From contig OZ005650.1 in assembly GCA_963930645.1 (NCBI GenBank), positions 61,756,718 to 61,820,717 on the forward strand: a stretch of 64,000 bases of DNA, read 5' to 3'. Made by a program: the position numbers and the translations under genes. The notes beneath the pieces are model-generated. The model made no database searches and was not told the DNA's origin. It worked only from the letters and a program-made list of their open reading frames with translations. The first letter of the stretch is position 1. Each line of letters starts with the position of its first letter. Source of the stretch: Salticus scenicus (taxonomy: Eukaryota; Arthropoda; Arachnida; Araneae; Salticidae). Of this stretch, positions 22,560 through 34,009 are shown one piece after another.

Positions 22560-23129
22560 ATTTGGAATGAGCAAAAATTCAATTTTCCCGAGCGAATTTA
22601 TTTTAAACATGTAAAATTAATTTCAACTCTTTTCATATCTTTGATTAATTTGTTTTTTTTTTCTACCTTCAAATTAATTTCCGGATTTCATTTTTAATTT
22701 TAAGCTCACCATTTTTCACAAATTAGGTTAAGGGTACTTTATTGAATTGACTCTATATTTAGATAACCCAGGCTCAGCTGAAAATAATTCTTTTAATAAG
22801 AATTTTTCGAAGTAATAAATGGTATTTTTTTCTTCCTTCGTACTAATATTTTCCACTGAATCTAAAGGGAAAAAAAAAAAAAAAAAACGAATATTTTAAA
22901 GAGCGTTTTATTTAAGATCTTTAAGCGAAAATAAAAAAGTGCAAAAAAGGTAAAAACGTGTTTAAATTTTAATAATCATTTTGGCGCATAGAGCAAAGAA
23001 AAAAACTTATCTTTGAGATTTTTAAAATAGTTTTAAATATATATATATTATTGAAATTTTATGAAATTTTAGAATATTAAAAAGCATTTTTTATTGCAAC
23101 GATTAAAAATTAACTTTGAAAAACCTTTA
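22560..23129 (+). repeat. Relic of the 5' region of a piggyBac element (second copy at 60065-60600)
   Basis: About 500 bp runs parallel to 60065-60600: AACATGTAAAATTAATTTC, CTACCTTCAAATTAATTT, AAGCTCACCATTTTTCAC, CTCAGCTGAAAA.AATTCTTTTAA and GTGCAAAAAAGGTAAAAACG all recur in order. At 60 kb this segment directly adjoins, and slightly overlaps, the N-terminal end of the piggyBac frame. I therefore infer that it is the element's 5' non-coding region. Here no transposase sequence remains. Confidence 0.7.
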
Positions 23130-23857
23130 TACAGTAACCGCCGCTTAATAAAATCACTGGTTAATAAAAAATGCATTACTTCATTATCTACAGTAGACTT
23201 AAATATATATATACATATAGAAATTCTAACTTCTAAACTTTTATTAAATTATTTATTTTAATTTATAATTGTTGCCAAAAAAATTTAACTTTAAATTTTA
23301 CATCTACTTTTTACGATAGCATACAATCATGTTTTATGTAAAATTTAAATCATTTAATTCATTTTTTTTTTTTTTTTTTTACTTATTTTTATTTCATATT
23401 GCTCGCGCACTTTTTATTTCCTGATTCAAAATTATTTAAAAAAAAAAAAAAAACTTTTTCGATATCGTTTGTAACGATACTGTATAAATTTTATTTTCTT
23501 TTTCTTAAAAAAAAAAATGATTTTGATGAAATTCTGGCAAAATCAGAATTTAGTTTAGGACGGAGGACTATTAGTTTTATTTTTTTTCCTTCCCAATTAT
23601 AACATCGCTTTCAAATTATTCAATTCTATTTTCGATAAATTTTAGATTTCGATAAATGTCCAACTATCGAAAATTGATTTCGACAAATGTCCAACTATCG
23701 AAAACGACAACGCAAATATCCCAGATTGAGACTAATAGGCCCTCAGTCCTTAAAAAAAAAAAATGAAAATTCAGACAGAAATGATCGATACAATGGAATG
23801 AATTTCCGTTGCTCTCGCAATGAAATAAAACTGTATCCAGATTTTCATTTTTAATGA

Positions 23858-24091
23858 CACTGTTAAAAAACTGGAAGTTCTACTACTTTCTTTCAGAAAA
23901 TTCTCTTTTAAAGTACAAAACCCAATAATTTATGGTATAGTTGTTTTTCAACGGAATTTTCCGTTTAAATTTGCAAGAAATTCCCTTTCTAATGAAAGAA
24001 TAAAAAGTAATTAGAATTTCTCGGCAGCCGGGAAAAAGAAATTCTCGTAATTTAAAGGGTTTTTTTTTTTTTTTTTTTTTTTTTTACAGTG
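23858..24091. mobile_element. MITE with CACTGT/ACAGTG ends
   Basis: CACTGTTAAAAAACTGGAAG at the left and a poly-T followed by TTTTTACAGTG at the right. The interior holds GGAATTTTCCGTTTAA and several AGAAATTCTC words. It lies inside the DNA that interrupts the pogo-like element. Confidence 0.6.
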
Positions 24092-24225
24092 TAATTAATT
24101 ACAATATTCACAATAAAATTTAAATAAAACTCCTTATCGATCGATGGTATGAAATATAGCATGTCTTATACATTATAACAGTTCCAAGAGAATCCATCAA
24201 TTATTTTTATAGATATTCGACAAAA

Positions 24226-24266
24226 CTTTTGCATTAGAAAGTGTCCAAATACTTTTGTCTGTACAG
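24226..24266. mobile_element. Single Tc1/mariner-type end
   Basis: GAAAGTGTCCAAATACTTTT followed by GTCTGTACAG reads, inverted, like a Tc1-type terminus. No partner end was found on the left. Confidence 0.4.
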
Positions 24267-25267
24267 TGTCTAGATTAGATCAATATTTAAGAAAATAAAG
24301 AGGAGGTCAAAGTTTTAATAGCACATATACTTTCATGCCAAATATTTTCAATTTTTGTTTTTCATTCCTCACTCCTAAAAATAAGCCGCTTAATCTGATC
24401 AAATTGCCAGGACCAGAATCAAATCAATGCAAACCAGTTCTAAAACTGCCGTTTAATAAAATCAGCATCGCCGTTTAATAAACTCAAAGAAAATTTCTTC
24501 GGCAGCAAAAATACCATTTATGCAAGTTGAGCAAATTTTTACCTACACTATGAATTTTAATTTTTTAAATAAAAGAGAAATTGAATACAGAAATCCATCC
24601 GTTATCTCTCTTTGTCGAAAATTTTACATTTGCAGCAATTAAACGCGTCTCATCACTTGTCTTAGGAATAATTTCAAGGAATGCATTCTTCGGAGCGCGG
24701 TAATAAGTTGCAAATTTGATTTAATTCGCCAGGGCTTTTTGTATTTAATTTTTAATTATTAAAAGACAATTTCTAATTCTTATTCTGAAACAACTAAGAA
24801 ACAAGACGTTTAAGCGGAAATTTTTTTAATTTTAAAGAAACGCGTGAACTTTTAACAAAGTAATGATGATTTTACTCAAAGGAAAGCGCATTGGAGCTTG
24901 GGATGTGTTTAATTCTATTATTTTGAAGGAACAGTTAAATAATTACATGTTAAAAATTAATTAATATTATTTAATAATTCCATTAGTTCGTATCTTTTGA
25001 AATTTCTTTTCAAATTCAGGGAAGTAACAGCTTTGGCTCGAATACAGGCACGTTCGTCGGATATAAAAATCAGCCGTTTTATAAAATCACTTTCGCTCAG
25101 AACAAATGTGATTTTAATGAGCGGCGGGTACATGTATATAAATATATATATATGTATAATACTAGCACGCTTTTCCCACTTCGCTGGACACTATATTTAA
25201 ATAGGTTCTCGAAATTCCATATCATTATTAATAAAATTTCAAAAAATAAAAAGTAATCTGGTGTGTC

Positions 25268-25578
25268 TCACCATATCCTCCTATGCTAGATACCTTCCGC
25301 GTGGCTCGGAATCTGGGCAACAGTTCAAGTGGTAGACAGCGCCACCTGGTACAGATTGCGCGATTTTTTATTCAACTACCAATAATTTTAAGAAGTGATA
25401 TATGATATATATAATGGACGTTCCTTCTCTTTTATTCTCCTTTTATGTATATCAAATCATACTTTTACAAAATTTTGGTGGCTGTTGAATAAAAATGTCG
25501 CGCAGTCTGTACCAAGTGGCGTTATCTACCGCCAAGTTTCCGAGGCACGCAGTAGGCAGCAAGTATAGGAGGCTTTGG
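25268..25578. mobile_element. Fold-back MITE inside family A
   Basis: The arms ATATCCTCCTATGCTAGATA ... GGTACAGATTGCGCG ... TTATTCAACTACCA and their inverted equivalents (TGTTGAATAAAAATGTCGCG ... GTACCAAGTGGCG ... GTATAGGAGGC) face each other across ~70 bp. It splits the family A end GGTGTGTC|ACTCACACG. The core recurs at 56905-57072. Confidence 0.8.
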
Positions 25579-25705
25579 TCACTCACACGACTTTCTCTTA
25601 GCCTGAAATTTAATACTATAAATGCAGTTTGGAGATTAGGGGGTATGATAACGAGTACTGTTATGTAAACTTTAGTTAATACATTTCAAGTTAGACTTCG
25701 GAAAA

Positions 25706-25913
25706 GCATTGTAAAAAATAACGGTAATTTTTACAGCGGAATGTGCTTGCACCTATTTTGCTAGCACATCCTGCAGTTAAATAAGGCAATTTACAGCGGA
25801 AACATCTGTAAAGAGAGACTGTATTATAGTTGTTTCTGTTATAAATTACTTCTTTCTATCAGCATAATGTGCTGGCACTTCTTCTTGCCAGCACATTCTA
25901 CTTATTTTTTACA
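25706..25913. mobile_element. Small inserted element with TGTAAAAA/TTTTTACA ends
   Basis: ATTGTAAAAAATAACGG at the left faces CTTATTTTTTACAGTG at the right. The inner arms contain GAATGTGCT, AGCACAT and GTGCTGGCAC...GTGCCAGCAC-like words. It is absent from the other family A copies at the homologous position (compare 37330-37345). Confidence 0.65.
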
Positions 25914-27250
25914 GTGAGCTTTATGTGACGAATAATTTTGTCTGAGGAGGCTACACCCCCTCAACCCCCCCCCCCCCCCGTTTCATTATTGTACCTACAT
26001 TTATACAGAATTCAAATCTGTTATGAAATTAAAAAATTCATTTAAAATTATTCAGACAACTTTCACACGCAACATTCCTTGAAACTTATCAATCCTGAAC
26101 AAACTTTCCTAGTAACAAACGTATTAACTTCAAAATCCAGCATTTGGACACCTCAAATTATTACTTTTTTTTTTTTTTCTACTCTAAGAGACACAGATAA
26201 AGATCAAACGTTAAAAATTTGACTTCGGTATTCAGGAAGCTTCAAAACGTGTAAATATACGAAAAACCAAGTGATGAATATTTAGCTTAAAAAAATACAT
26301 TGATTGCCGTATGGCTATTAAGAATTAATTCCAATTCCTGAACAGCTTTCCTGGACAAGTTAAAATATTATAGTAAAGCACTTTCACTAACAATAAAAAT
26401 GAACGTTATAGCTTAAATATTGGCAGCCCTGTATATCTTCTAAAGGTAATGTATACACCACATGGTGCACGTAAATATAATCCTATATTAATACCGACGG
26501 CACAACTTGAAGTACACTTTCATAAATTTTCAAGAATTGTCGCACTATAATCTAGTTCTTTTGTCAAGCCCTGTAAACGAACAGTGATTGATTTCCCTAC
26601 CCTATTCTACAAGAAACATGTTTTTACGCATATAAATATATATATATATATGTTCGTTTCATTTATTTTAGTGCTGTCTATATATGTTAAACTCTGCTTA
26701 CCTGCAATTTCCACCATAGACGTAATATATTTTAATACTCTGGGATGTCCGTGTACAGGAACCATTTGCTTCATCTCAATAAAATTTTAATGTAGCATCA
26801 CTATATGATACACATTTAGGATACCAAGTTTGGACTTTTTGCTATTATATCTTCTTGAGATATGCTGATAACACACAGACCGACCGCTAAAAACATTATT
26901 TTTGGATTCAGGGGACCTCGAAACATGTAAATATAACAAAAACACAGTTTCGAAAATTTGGCCGCAAAACAATATTTTCTCTACTATACATGTAAGAAAA
27001 AGTAATAAATCACAGAAATCAGTCGAAACCTAAGTTAAAATTCCCACTGTATTCGAGAGAAGTTTTCCGCTCGCAACGTCAGGAGTGCAGGTCCCCGCTG
27101 CCTTCAGTAACAACTAACCCACTTTTTTACTCTCCCGTCCCCAGTGCGTAAGTTTGAAGTTTTGCGAAAGTGCATATTACGTACACTTAACCAACACCCA
27201 CACACGAAAATTCGCCTGAAGTAATTGCGCAAAATCCCTTTAGAGAGCGT

Positions 27251-27825
27251 GTTACCTACACTGTTAAAAATGGCTTCTCAAAAATGAGCAAAATAACTTA
27301 AACGTAACTCAGTTTCAAATTATATCAGGAAAACGACTTTTTCATATGTCGAAAAAAGTGTCATGTGTCAATAAAGTTTTGTAATGGCCACATCATCTTA
27401 GACTTTTATGAAAATATGTTTTAAGATGTCGTTCGGAAAATAATTAAAAATAGATTTCCCTTTAAGAAATCTCTATATCATTCATAAGAAAGTTAGTTAT
27501 AATTAATTAGGTGCATTGTTATTATGGGCGTATATGATAACTGTGGTTCCTCTTCCAGGATACATAAAAGAATTTCGTACTATCACAGTCTATAGTCGGT
27601 GTTTCTTAAAAGTGTATTTTAACATGGTTACACCCCATCAAATATAATGAAATTTTATTAGAAATTTAAAAACATGATTTTCTGCTGAAAATTGTGGGCA
27701 TAGAATTGGTAATTAGGTTACAGGATTACACAAAATAATTCCGATATGCTATATGTTCCTTTTGCATGAAATTTGGTGCAAATATTTATGAGCTGCAGGG
27801 AATTAATATAAGACTGTCACTTATT
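27251..27825. other. AT-rich spacer
   Basis: No repeat partner in the window and no gene. Confidence 0.4.
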
Positions 27826-28320
27826 AGGAATACATATATATGCATGTATATACAGAAAGGTACAGAAAGAGATATACAGCGTGAGGGGGGGGTGAAGGGG
27901 CGGCAGCTCCCCTCAGGAACATATCTGTTTATGTAGCAGGTCAGTCGAATCAATATACATATTATACATGAAGGAATAAATAAAAATGATCTGTTGAATA
28001 ATTTTGTGATGCAAATAGGTCGTTGAGGCTCCTGATCTGCAGATCCACAAGTTAAGAATACATATATGCACAGATAGGCATATAAAAGGAGATACACCGG
28101 GGAGTTCAGGGGTGGCAGCCCCACTCCGAAAAGTTTCTGTTTATTTCAGAAGTCAATCGAGTCAATATATACATTCCAGAATCTATAACTTTTTTACGCA
28201 TCTTTCTAATTTGACCAACTAATTTTTCGATCTTCCAAGACAGTTACCAACTTTTCTCTTGGAGGTCCATATTATTGTTCAACACAAGCCTTTCCATGCG
28301 AGGGAGCAAGGCTCCGTTCT

Positions 28321-28353
<33 letters not shown>

Positions 28354-29125
28354 TCTTGTTACCTTGTCGCCCTCTGTCGTGTGAAAGCTCCGCTTTGGCG
28401 ACCTCTGTAATTTTTTTTTTTTTTCTGTTTATGCAATAAACAACGGAGGAGGTTTAATCTTTAGACACGGGCTCTTTTGAATCTCCACAGTGCCATTAGA
28501 GCCCCTGTCTAAAGGTTAAAATCGCTCAAAACCGCTGCATAGTGGTGAGCGGCTACCTTCCGTCTTAGAATCTCAGAATATATACATTATAGGATAAGTG
28601 CACCAATGATTGGCACTTTTAGAGCAATCTCTGATGTTTTTAATGTTCTAGTCATGAGAAAATATTTTTAGAACTTTTAAGCTAGTACATATGGTATGAA
28701 AGACATTTAGAACGGCATATATGTTGAAATATATACATTTGATAACAATTTCTTTTTATATATATATAAAGTTTTATTTGGCACCCACTCAATGTTCTAG
28801 TAATTGACACTGCCAGTTTTTCCTTTTATCAGTAACTGGCACCCTATGTTCCAGTGTTTAACACTGCTAGTTATTTATTTCACCAGTTATTAGCACCTAT
28901 GCTCCAGTGTTTGACATAAAATGTTAAAATTCTTATATGTAAAATATATGATTTTATTATTTTTCTTATTTATTAATTATTTCGGGATAGATATCAATTA
29001 CTGGAGCATACCAATCACTGGAGCACCTACCTTATAATAAAGAATAAATAAAATTGTTCTGTTGAACAATGTGTGAAAAAAATAGAACGTTGGGGCTCCT
29101 GATCTGCAGATCCACTAGTATAAAG
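27826..29125 (+). repeat. Three direct units of an unclassified repeat; the third split by a TIR element
   Basis: Units 1 (27826-28050), 2 (28055-28190, partial) and 3 (28570-29125) share AATACATATAT, GAGATACA.CG.GG, GGCAGC.CC, CTGTTTAT, TCAATATA.ACAT and GGGGCTCCTGATCTGCAGATC / GAGGCTCCTGATCTGCAGATC. Unit 3 is split between about 28588 and 29037. Between units 2 and 3 lies 28190-28570, with a poly-T of 28 (28322-28350) and a hairpin (TTTAGACACGGGCTC facing GAGCCCCTGTCTAAA, 28462-28521). Confidence 0.75.
28588..29037. mobile_element. TIR element (~450 bp) with repeated subterminal words
   Basis: TATAGGATAAGTGCACCAATG at the left is matched inverted by CACTGGAGCACCTACCTTATA at the right. The interior repeats CAGTNATTGGCAC / TGCTCCAGTGTTTGACA-type words at least six times. 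It splits unit 3 of the surrounding direct repeat. Confidence 0.75.
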
Positions 29126-29513
29126 TCTGCCAGTAGTCCCACCCTACGATATTTATGTCACAAAATTTATTTACTTTCAGAAATTCCCATTTCTTTTATT
29201 AAACTTAAGTCTTTTTCATTTATTTAATTTTATTAAAAAATGCCATCAATATTTTAGAAACTTTAAATTTGTTTTTCGCAATTTAAAACTATTCATTATA
29301 AATACTTTTAAATAAATTTCTTAGTTAACTAATGAAATCATATCCTTCTGAAATCGTAATAAGTATACATGCAAGTTAACTTAATTTTTATTTATTTATT
29401 TATTTTTATTTATTTATTTTTTTTTTTTTTCTACATATAATGTACAGTATCTGTCGTTCTATACTGAAGCTGTCTCATTTCTTTAGCATGATTTTTCTCG
29501 ATTTTATATTAAT

Positions 29514-29578
<65 letters not shown>
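29126..29578. other. AT-rich spacer ending in a 60-base (TA)n
   Basis: (TTTA)n at 29388-29420, then (TA)n at about 29517-29578, which abuts a Helitron end. Confidence 0.6.
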
Positions 29579-29579
<1 letters not shown>

Positions 29580-30590
29580 TAGCAGGCTTTGCCCGCTTCG
29601 CTGGACATTAAACTTAAATGAGTTGTCAAAATCCCATATCTTTATTAATAACCTAAGTTCTCGCTGTGATTGGTAGAGGTTTTCTCGCTCGCAAAGTGAG
29701 GAGTCTGGGTCTCCACTGTCTTCAGTACAACTTACCCACTTCTTACTTCCCCTTCCTCAGCGGGTGAGTTCGAAATTTTGAAAAATCCCATTAATGTACA
29801 TAATGCGTACACTTAATCAATATCCAGCCTGGGTCCCCACTGCCTTCGGTAAACTTACCCACATCTAACTTCCCCTTCCTCAGCGGGTGAGTTCGAAGTT
29901 TTGCAAAATCCCACTAATGTACATAATGCGTACACTTAATCAATATCCAGTCTGGGTCCCCACTGCCTTCGGCACAACTTACCCACTTCTTACTTCCCCT
30001 TCCCCAACGGGTGAGTTCGAAGTTTTGCAAAATCCCACTAATGTACATAATGCGTACACTTAATCAATATCCGCACACCAAAATTCGCCATTCTAAGATA
30101 ATTCAAAGTGAATTCAAACGGAAAAACATGTTTTTACACATGTTTATTGGGAACGGCTTCAGTATAACCCCACAACGATATTTGGCGATTTTTTTGTTGG
30201 CGATTATGGCTAAATCATAAATCAAAAAATCATAAATCATATATGATAAATGATAAAATCATAATCCAAATCATAAATCATAAAACATAAAACATAAAAT
30301 CATAAATCCAAAATAAACAACATATTAGGCTGCCATATTATATCTCAAACAGTCCAGAACGACATCGTTATCCTTCAAAACGGCGCCAAAGAAAAATCGC
30401 CAAATTCAGCTGTGGGGTTATACTGAAGTTGTACCGTTTATTGCCCTCCGACTCCGAGAAGGAGGGGGGGGATTTCGAATTTCGTGAAATCCAGTTCCAA
30501 TAAGTGCCGGATGCAAACAAACAATTTACGCACCAAATTTCGTGACCACAGAAGTCTTTAATAGAAAATATTATAAATAAATAAATACAA
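29579..30590 (-). mobile_element. Helitron (minus strand), 3' end defined, with three ~122 bp tandem units
   Basis: On plus the element begins A|CTAGCAGGCTTTGCCCGCTT, the inverted form of a canonical Helitron 3' end (hairpin then CTAG, inserted next to T). Tandem units start near 29704, 29827 and 29949, each with CTGGGTC.CCACTG.CTTCGG, CCCCTTCC.CA.CGGGTGAG and AATGTACATAATGCGTACAC. A TIR element is inserted at 30157-30428. The 5' end was not located, so the right boundary is approximate. Confidence 0.75.
30157..30428. mobile_element. TIR element (272 bp) nested in the Helitron
   Basis: CTTCAGTATAACCCCACAAC faces GTGGGGTTATACTGAAG, with ATTTGGCGAT facing ATCGCCAAAT inside. The middle is an AAATCATA-type microsatellite (about 30208-30308). 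Confidence 0.85.
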
Positions 30591-30596
30591 AACGCA

Positions 30597-30763
30597 CAGC
30601 TTTAGTATGGGAAACCTTTGGTGACTTTAAATATCTTAAGCCATTTTTGCGATGAACTGAATTGGCTATCTCAATTGTGCAATTAAAGATCTTGGTGAGA
30701 AACGTCCGAGCAACTTCGGTTCCGAATTTCAAATTTTGCCAAAGGGATCCAATACTAAAGCTG
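30597..30763. mobile_element. TIR element (167 bp)
   Basis: CAGCTTTAGTATGGGAAACC at the left is matched inverted by ATCCAATACTAAAGCTG at the right, and CCTTTGG faces CCAAAGG inside. Confidence 0.7.
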
Positions 30764-31042
30764 TTCCATACACAAAATAAATAAATAAATAAAATAAAAT
30801 AAAATAATAAAATAAAATAAAAAATCTTTTCTGGTATTTACAAAATAAAAATAAAAAATCTTAATAAAATCCAAATTATAATCATTTACAATTAAGGGGT
30901 AGAACATACAAAAAACCTCATAAGGTACATAATAACAATAAAAAATTTTGTTTTACTGCAGGAAAGAAAAGTGCTGCTTAATTAAATAAAAATATTAAAC
31001 TAATGCCAAATATCTCTATGAAAATATTTATCCACATACAAA

Positions 31043-32690
31043 TCTATATATATATAAATGAATGTTTGTCGGTATGTCCTTTATAAAATCGTAAACGGCT
31101 TGACCGATTTCGATCATTCTTTTTTTGTTTTTTTCCTTATAGGTCAGGGATGGTTTAGGAAAAAAAAAATTGAAAAAATTCGCCCCCCAAGAGGGGGGGG
31201 GGGCAAAACTTGAATTCAAAAAGTCCTTCATATCTCAAACAAAAAAACAGATATCCGCAAAATTTTTGCTTTAAAATATAGCTAATATAAATGTCAAAAA
31301 ACCAATTTCTGGAATTTTCGAAATTCGGTCCCCAAGGGGGGGGGGGGCAAAACGGGATTTCACATGCGTAAAACGCGATTTCGCATATTCCTATATATCT
31401 CAAACAAAAAAAAAAAACAGATATACGTACAATTTTTGCTATAAAATATAGCTAATACAAATATCTAAAAACCAATTTCTGGAATTTTAAAAATTCAGCC
31501 CCCAGGTGGGGCACCAGGGGGGGGAGGGGCAGCAGGGGCAAAAACAATTAGAAATACAGTTAGGCCTTTCAAAATTGGTACAGATAGGTTTCAATAGCCT
31601 GCAAGTCGGATGGGGATATTTTCGAAAGTGTAAAGTTATTAGGAGGGGAGAGAAGGGGGAGGGGAGAGAAGGGGGAGGGGAGAGGGGGGGGGCAAAAAAA
31701 ATAAAAATAGAGTTAGATCGTTCAAATTTGGTATATAGAGGTTTTCGATACTTTCAAATAGATTGCGGATATTTTCGAATTTATAAAATTATTAGGAGGT
31801 GCGGGAAGGGGGTGGAGCGGTAAGGGGGGGGGGCTATGGGCAAAAACAAATAGAAATACAGTTAGGGCATTCAAAATTGGTACAGATAGGTTTTAAAGGC
31901 CTGCAAGTCGAATGGGGATATTTTCGAATGTGTAAAGTTATTAGGAGGGGCGAGAAGGGGGGGAGGGGATGGGGGAGGGCAAAAAAATAAAAATAGAGTT
32001 AGATCGTTCAAAATTGGTACACAAATGGTTTTCGATACTTAAAATCGAATACGGATATTTTTGAATTTGTAAAATTATTAGGAGGGGCGGTAAGGGGGGG
32101 GCTATGGGCAAAAACAAATAGAAATGCAGTTAGGCCGTTCAAAATTGGTACAGATTGGTTTTAGAGGCCTGCAAGTCGAATGGGGATATTTTCGAAAGTG
32201 TAACGTTATTAGGAGGGACGGGAGGGGGGGGGGGGCGGAGGGGCAAAAAAAAAAATAGAGTTAGATCATTCAAAATTGGTACATAGAGGTTTTCGATACT
32301 TACAAATCGATTGCGGATATTTTCGATTTTTTTAAATTATTGGGAGGGGGGGAAGTGGTGGGGCAAAAAAATAAAAATAGAGATAGATCGTTCAAAACTG
32401 GTGCATAGAGGTTTTTGATATTTACAAATCGATTGCGGATATTTTCGAATTTCTAAAATTATTAGGATAGACGGGAGGAGGTGGCGAAGGGGGAAAATAA
32501 CAGTAATAAGAGTTAGAGCATTTTGGGAATTTTTTCCGAAGGCAGTGAGAACCCGGTGCGACATTTTTCCTAATCAGATTTTGTTTCGCTTTTTTTTTCA
32601 CGTGATAAAAATTAATGCAATTTTGAGAATTCAGTAATTATAGTGAGTCATTTAAAAATAGGGTCCAGCGAAGCGGGCGAAGCCTGCTAG
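31043..32690 (+). mobile_element. Helitron, non-autonomous, canonical ends (1648 bp)
   Basis: Inserted A|T: it starts TCTATATATATATAAATGAA after an A and ends GCGGGCGAAGCCTGCTAG before a T. The 3' hairpin is GCGGGC-GAA-GCCTGC (32673-32687), with CTAG overlapping its last base. The interior has a 5' part with two CCCCAAG/GGGGGGG blocks, then a long two-type tandem array, then TTCCGAAGGCAGTGAGAACC, which is also found in the minus-strand Helitrons. No Rep/helicase sequence is present. Short frames inside are repeat shadows. Confidence 0.9.
31540..32520 (+). repeat. Higher-order tandem array with alternating unit types
   Basis: Type 1 units (near 31540, 31838, 32107) carry CAGTTAGG..., GGTACAGATNGGTTT and GCCTGCAAGTCG.ATGGGGAT. 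Type 2 units (near 31695, 31980, 32243, 32361) carry GAGTTAGATCGTTCAAA, AGAGGTTTTCGATACTT and ATTGCGGATATTTTCG. The order is 1-2-1-2-1-2-2, with G-rich joints (GGAGGGG runs) between units, giving a ~285 bp dimer period. Confidence 0.88.
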
Positions 32691-32699
32691 TTCCTGATT

Positions 32700-33765
32700 A
32701 AAAAATAAAAAAAAAAAACTTTTGTAGGTATTTTCTCTCTAATTTTTATTATTATTATTCACGTGAAAATGAAAATATTTCATTTTATTTCTGGAAAATA
32801 AAAATATATATAAATATAAAACCTTCTACCGAATCTGGGTTGAAAACGGAAAAAGGGTAAAATAAATTAGAAATATCTGACGTATATTTATAAATTTGAT
32901 ACCAAATGAAAGGGGCTATTTTTCTGAATCCAGGGGTGCAAACAGTTTTTTGATGCGATAATTGGATTTTTTAAAAATAACTAAAGTATAAAATTTAAGT
33001 GGCAACGGAAAAACGTAAAAAGGGAAAAATAAATTAGAAGTATCAGACTTATCGTTACAAATTCAGTACCAAATGAAAGGGGCGATTTTTCTGAATCCTG
33101 GGGTGTAAACAGTTTTTCGATACGACAATTAAATTTTTTAAAATTAACTAAAGTATGAAACTTAGATGGCAACACCAACACTTCATTTCAATCTTTTCAT
33201 AATTTGTAGTCCGAATCACGCGAATAAAAAGTCTTTAACTTAAAAATTTATTTTTATATTTTATTTTTCCATTCAAAGCGTTTTAGTGAAAAACTATTTA
33301 TGGCGCATGCGTAGGCGTTTTATACCCATAATTTAAACACTATTCATAATTTTGAAAATTTCTATAGATATCATTTTAAGTTGGGTGAAGACCTAAGTTT
33401 CTGCCAAGCGCCGTTGAATTACATCCAGCGGTTCTCCAGTGATGCCCGGACAAAAGTGTTTTAGTTTTTTACCCCCCCAGGGGGGAATGGGGGGGAATTT
33501 CTGAAAAGTTGATAGATATAATTTTAAGTTGGGTGAAGACCTAAATTCCTGCCAAGCGCCGTTGAATTCCGCCGAACCGTTCTCAAGTGATGCCCGGACA
33601 AAAAAAGCGACATACGGACACGATCACACACACACACACACACACACACAGGCAAAATTTTCTGAAGTCATTTTGGGCTTTCATGGGGTGTGAAACGTGA
33701 AGATATCGCAAAATTTTTCGATTCCGACAAATTTACAGACAAAGGTCTGATTTTATTAATATAGA
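32700..33765 (-). mobile_element. Probable Helitron 5' part (minus) with two internal duplications
   Basis: The right end, read on minus, is A|TCTATATTAATAAAATCAGA, which resembles the TCTATATATA start of the Helitron at 31043. Inside are a ~165 bp tandem duplication (about 32845-33005 and 33010-33178, CCAAATGAAAGGGGC.ATTTTTCTGAATCC) and a ~140 bp duplication (33372-33455 and 33511-33600, AAGTTGGGTGAAGACCTAA ... TGCCAAGCGCCGTTGAATT ... GTGATGCCCGGACAAAA). (CA)n lies at 33624-33650. The 3' end was not found, so the left edge is uncertain. Confidence 0.55.
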
Positions 33766-34009
33766 TATGTTTGCGCGTTCACTTTTTTTTTTTTTTTCCT
33801 GGCATAAAAAGAAATATATTTACTTGTTTACTTATTAATTTTTGACCACATATTTTTTTTTCTTTTTACTAATTTTAAAGTTATAATGGGACTCTTTTAA
33901 AAAAATATCCGATTTTATTAAAAAATACGGCGTTAGCTAGATTTTGTCCTAATTAATAAGTGTACCAATTTTTGGTAAAATCTAATAATCCAAACTAAAA
34001 ATTCGGAGA
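33766..34009. other. AT-rich spacer
   Basis: Nothing recognised. Confidence 0.3.

Larger units (their letters stand above)
23132..25134 (-). mobile_element. pogo/Tigger-like non-autonomous element, interrupted
   Basis: TA-flanked. It starts CAGTAACCGCCGCTTAATAA and ends GAGCGGCGGGTACATG. It is the inverted equivalent of the complete 791-bp copy at 53673-54463, with ~1.2 kb of extra DNA between about 23170 and 24376. Homology resumes at AAGCCGCTTAATCTGATC and runs unbroken to the right end. Confidence 0.85.
25250..27003 (-). repeat. Modular repeat family A, diverged copy with two internal insertions
   Basis: On plus it begins AGTAATCTGGTGTGTC, is interrupted by a fold-back MITE, and resumes ACTCACACGACTTTCTCTTA. 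It contains CGTTTCATTATTGTACCTAC, TGATACACATTTAGGATACC, TTGAGATATGCTGATAACAC and the box CAGGGGACCTCGAAACATGT, and ends near AAGAAAAAGTAAT. It is colinear with 37186-38220 but older and longer. Confidence 0.8.
25162..27250 (-). mobile_element. Helitron relic (minus), interrupted by a modular family A copy
   Basis: On plus, A|CTAGCACGCTTTTCCCACTT at 25162 is the inverted 3' end of a Helitron (compare 29579). Colinear homology to 29579-30100 is broken at about 25250 and resumes at about 27004 (GAAGTTTTCCGCTCGCAACG ... CCGCTGCCTTCAGTAAC ... CACACACGAAAATTCGCC). The interruption is exactly the family A copy. The 5' end was not found. Confidence 0.7.

Noticed and set aside
31506..31990. Gly-rich open frames of 105 and 63 codons
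   Set aside because: They translate G-rich joints of the Helitron tandem array; the composition is an artefact of the repeat.
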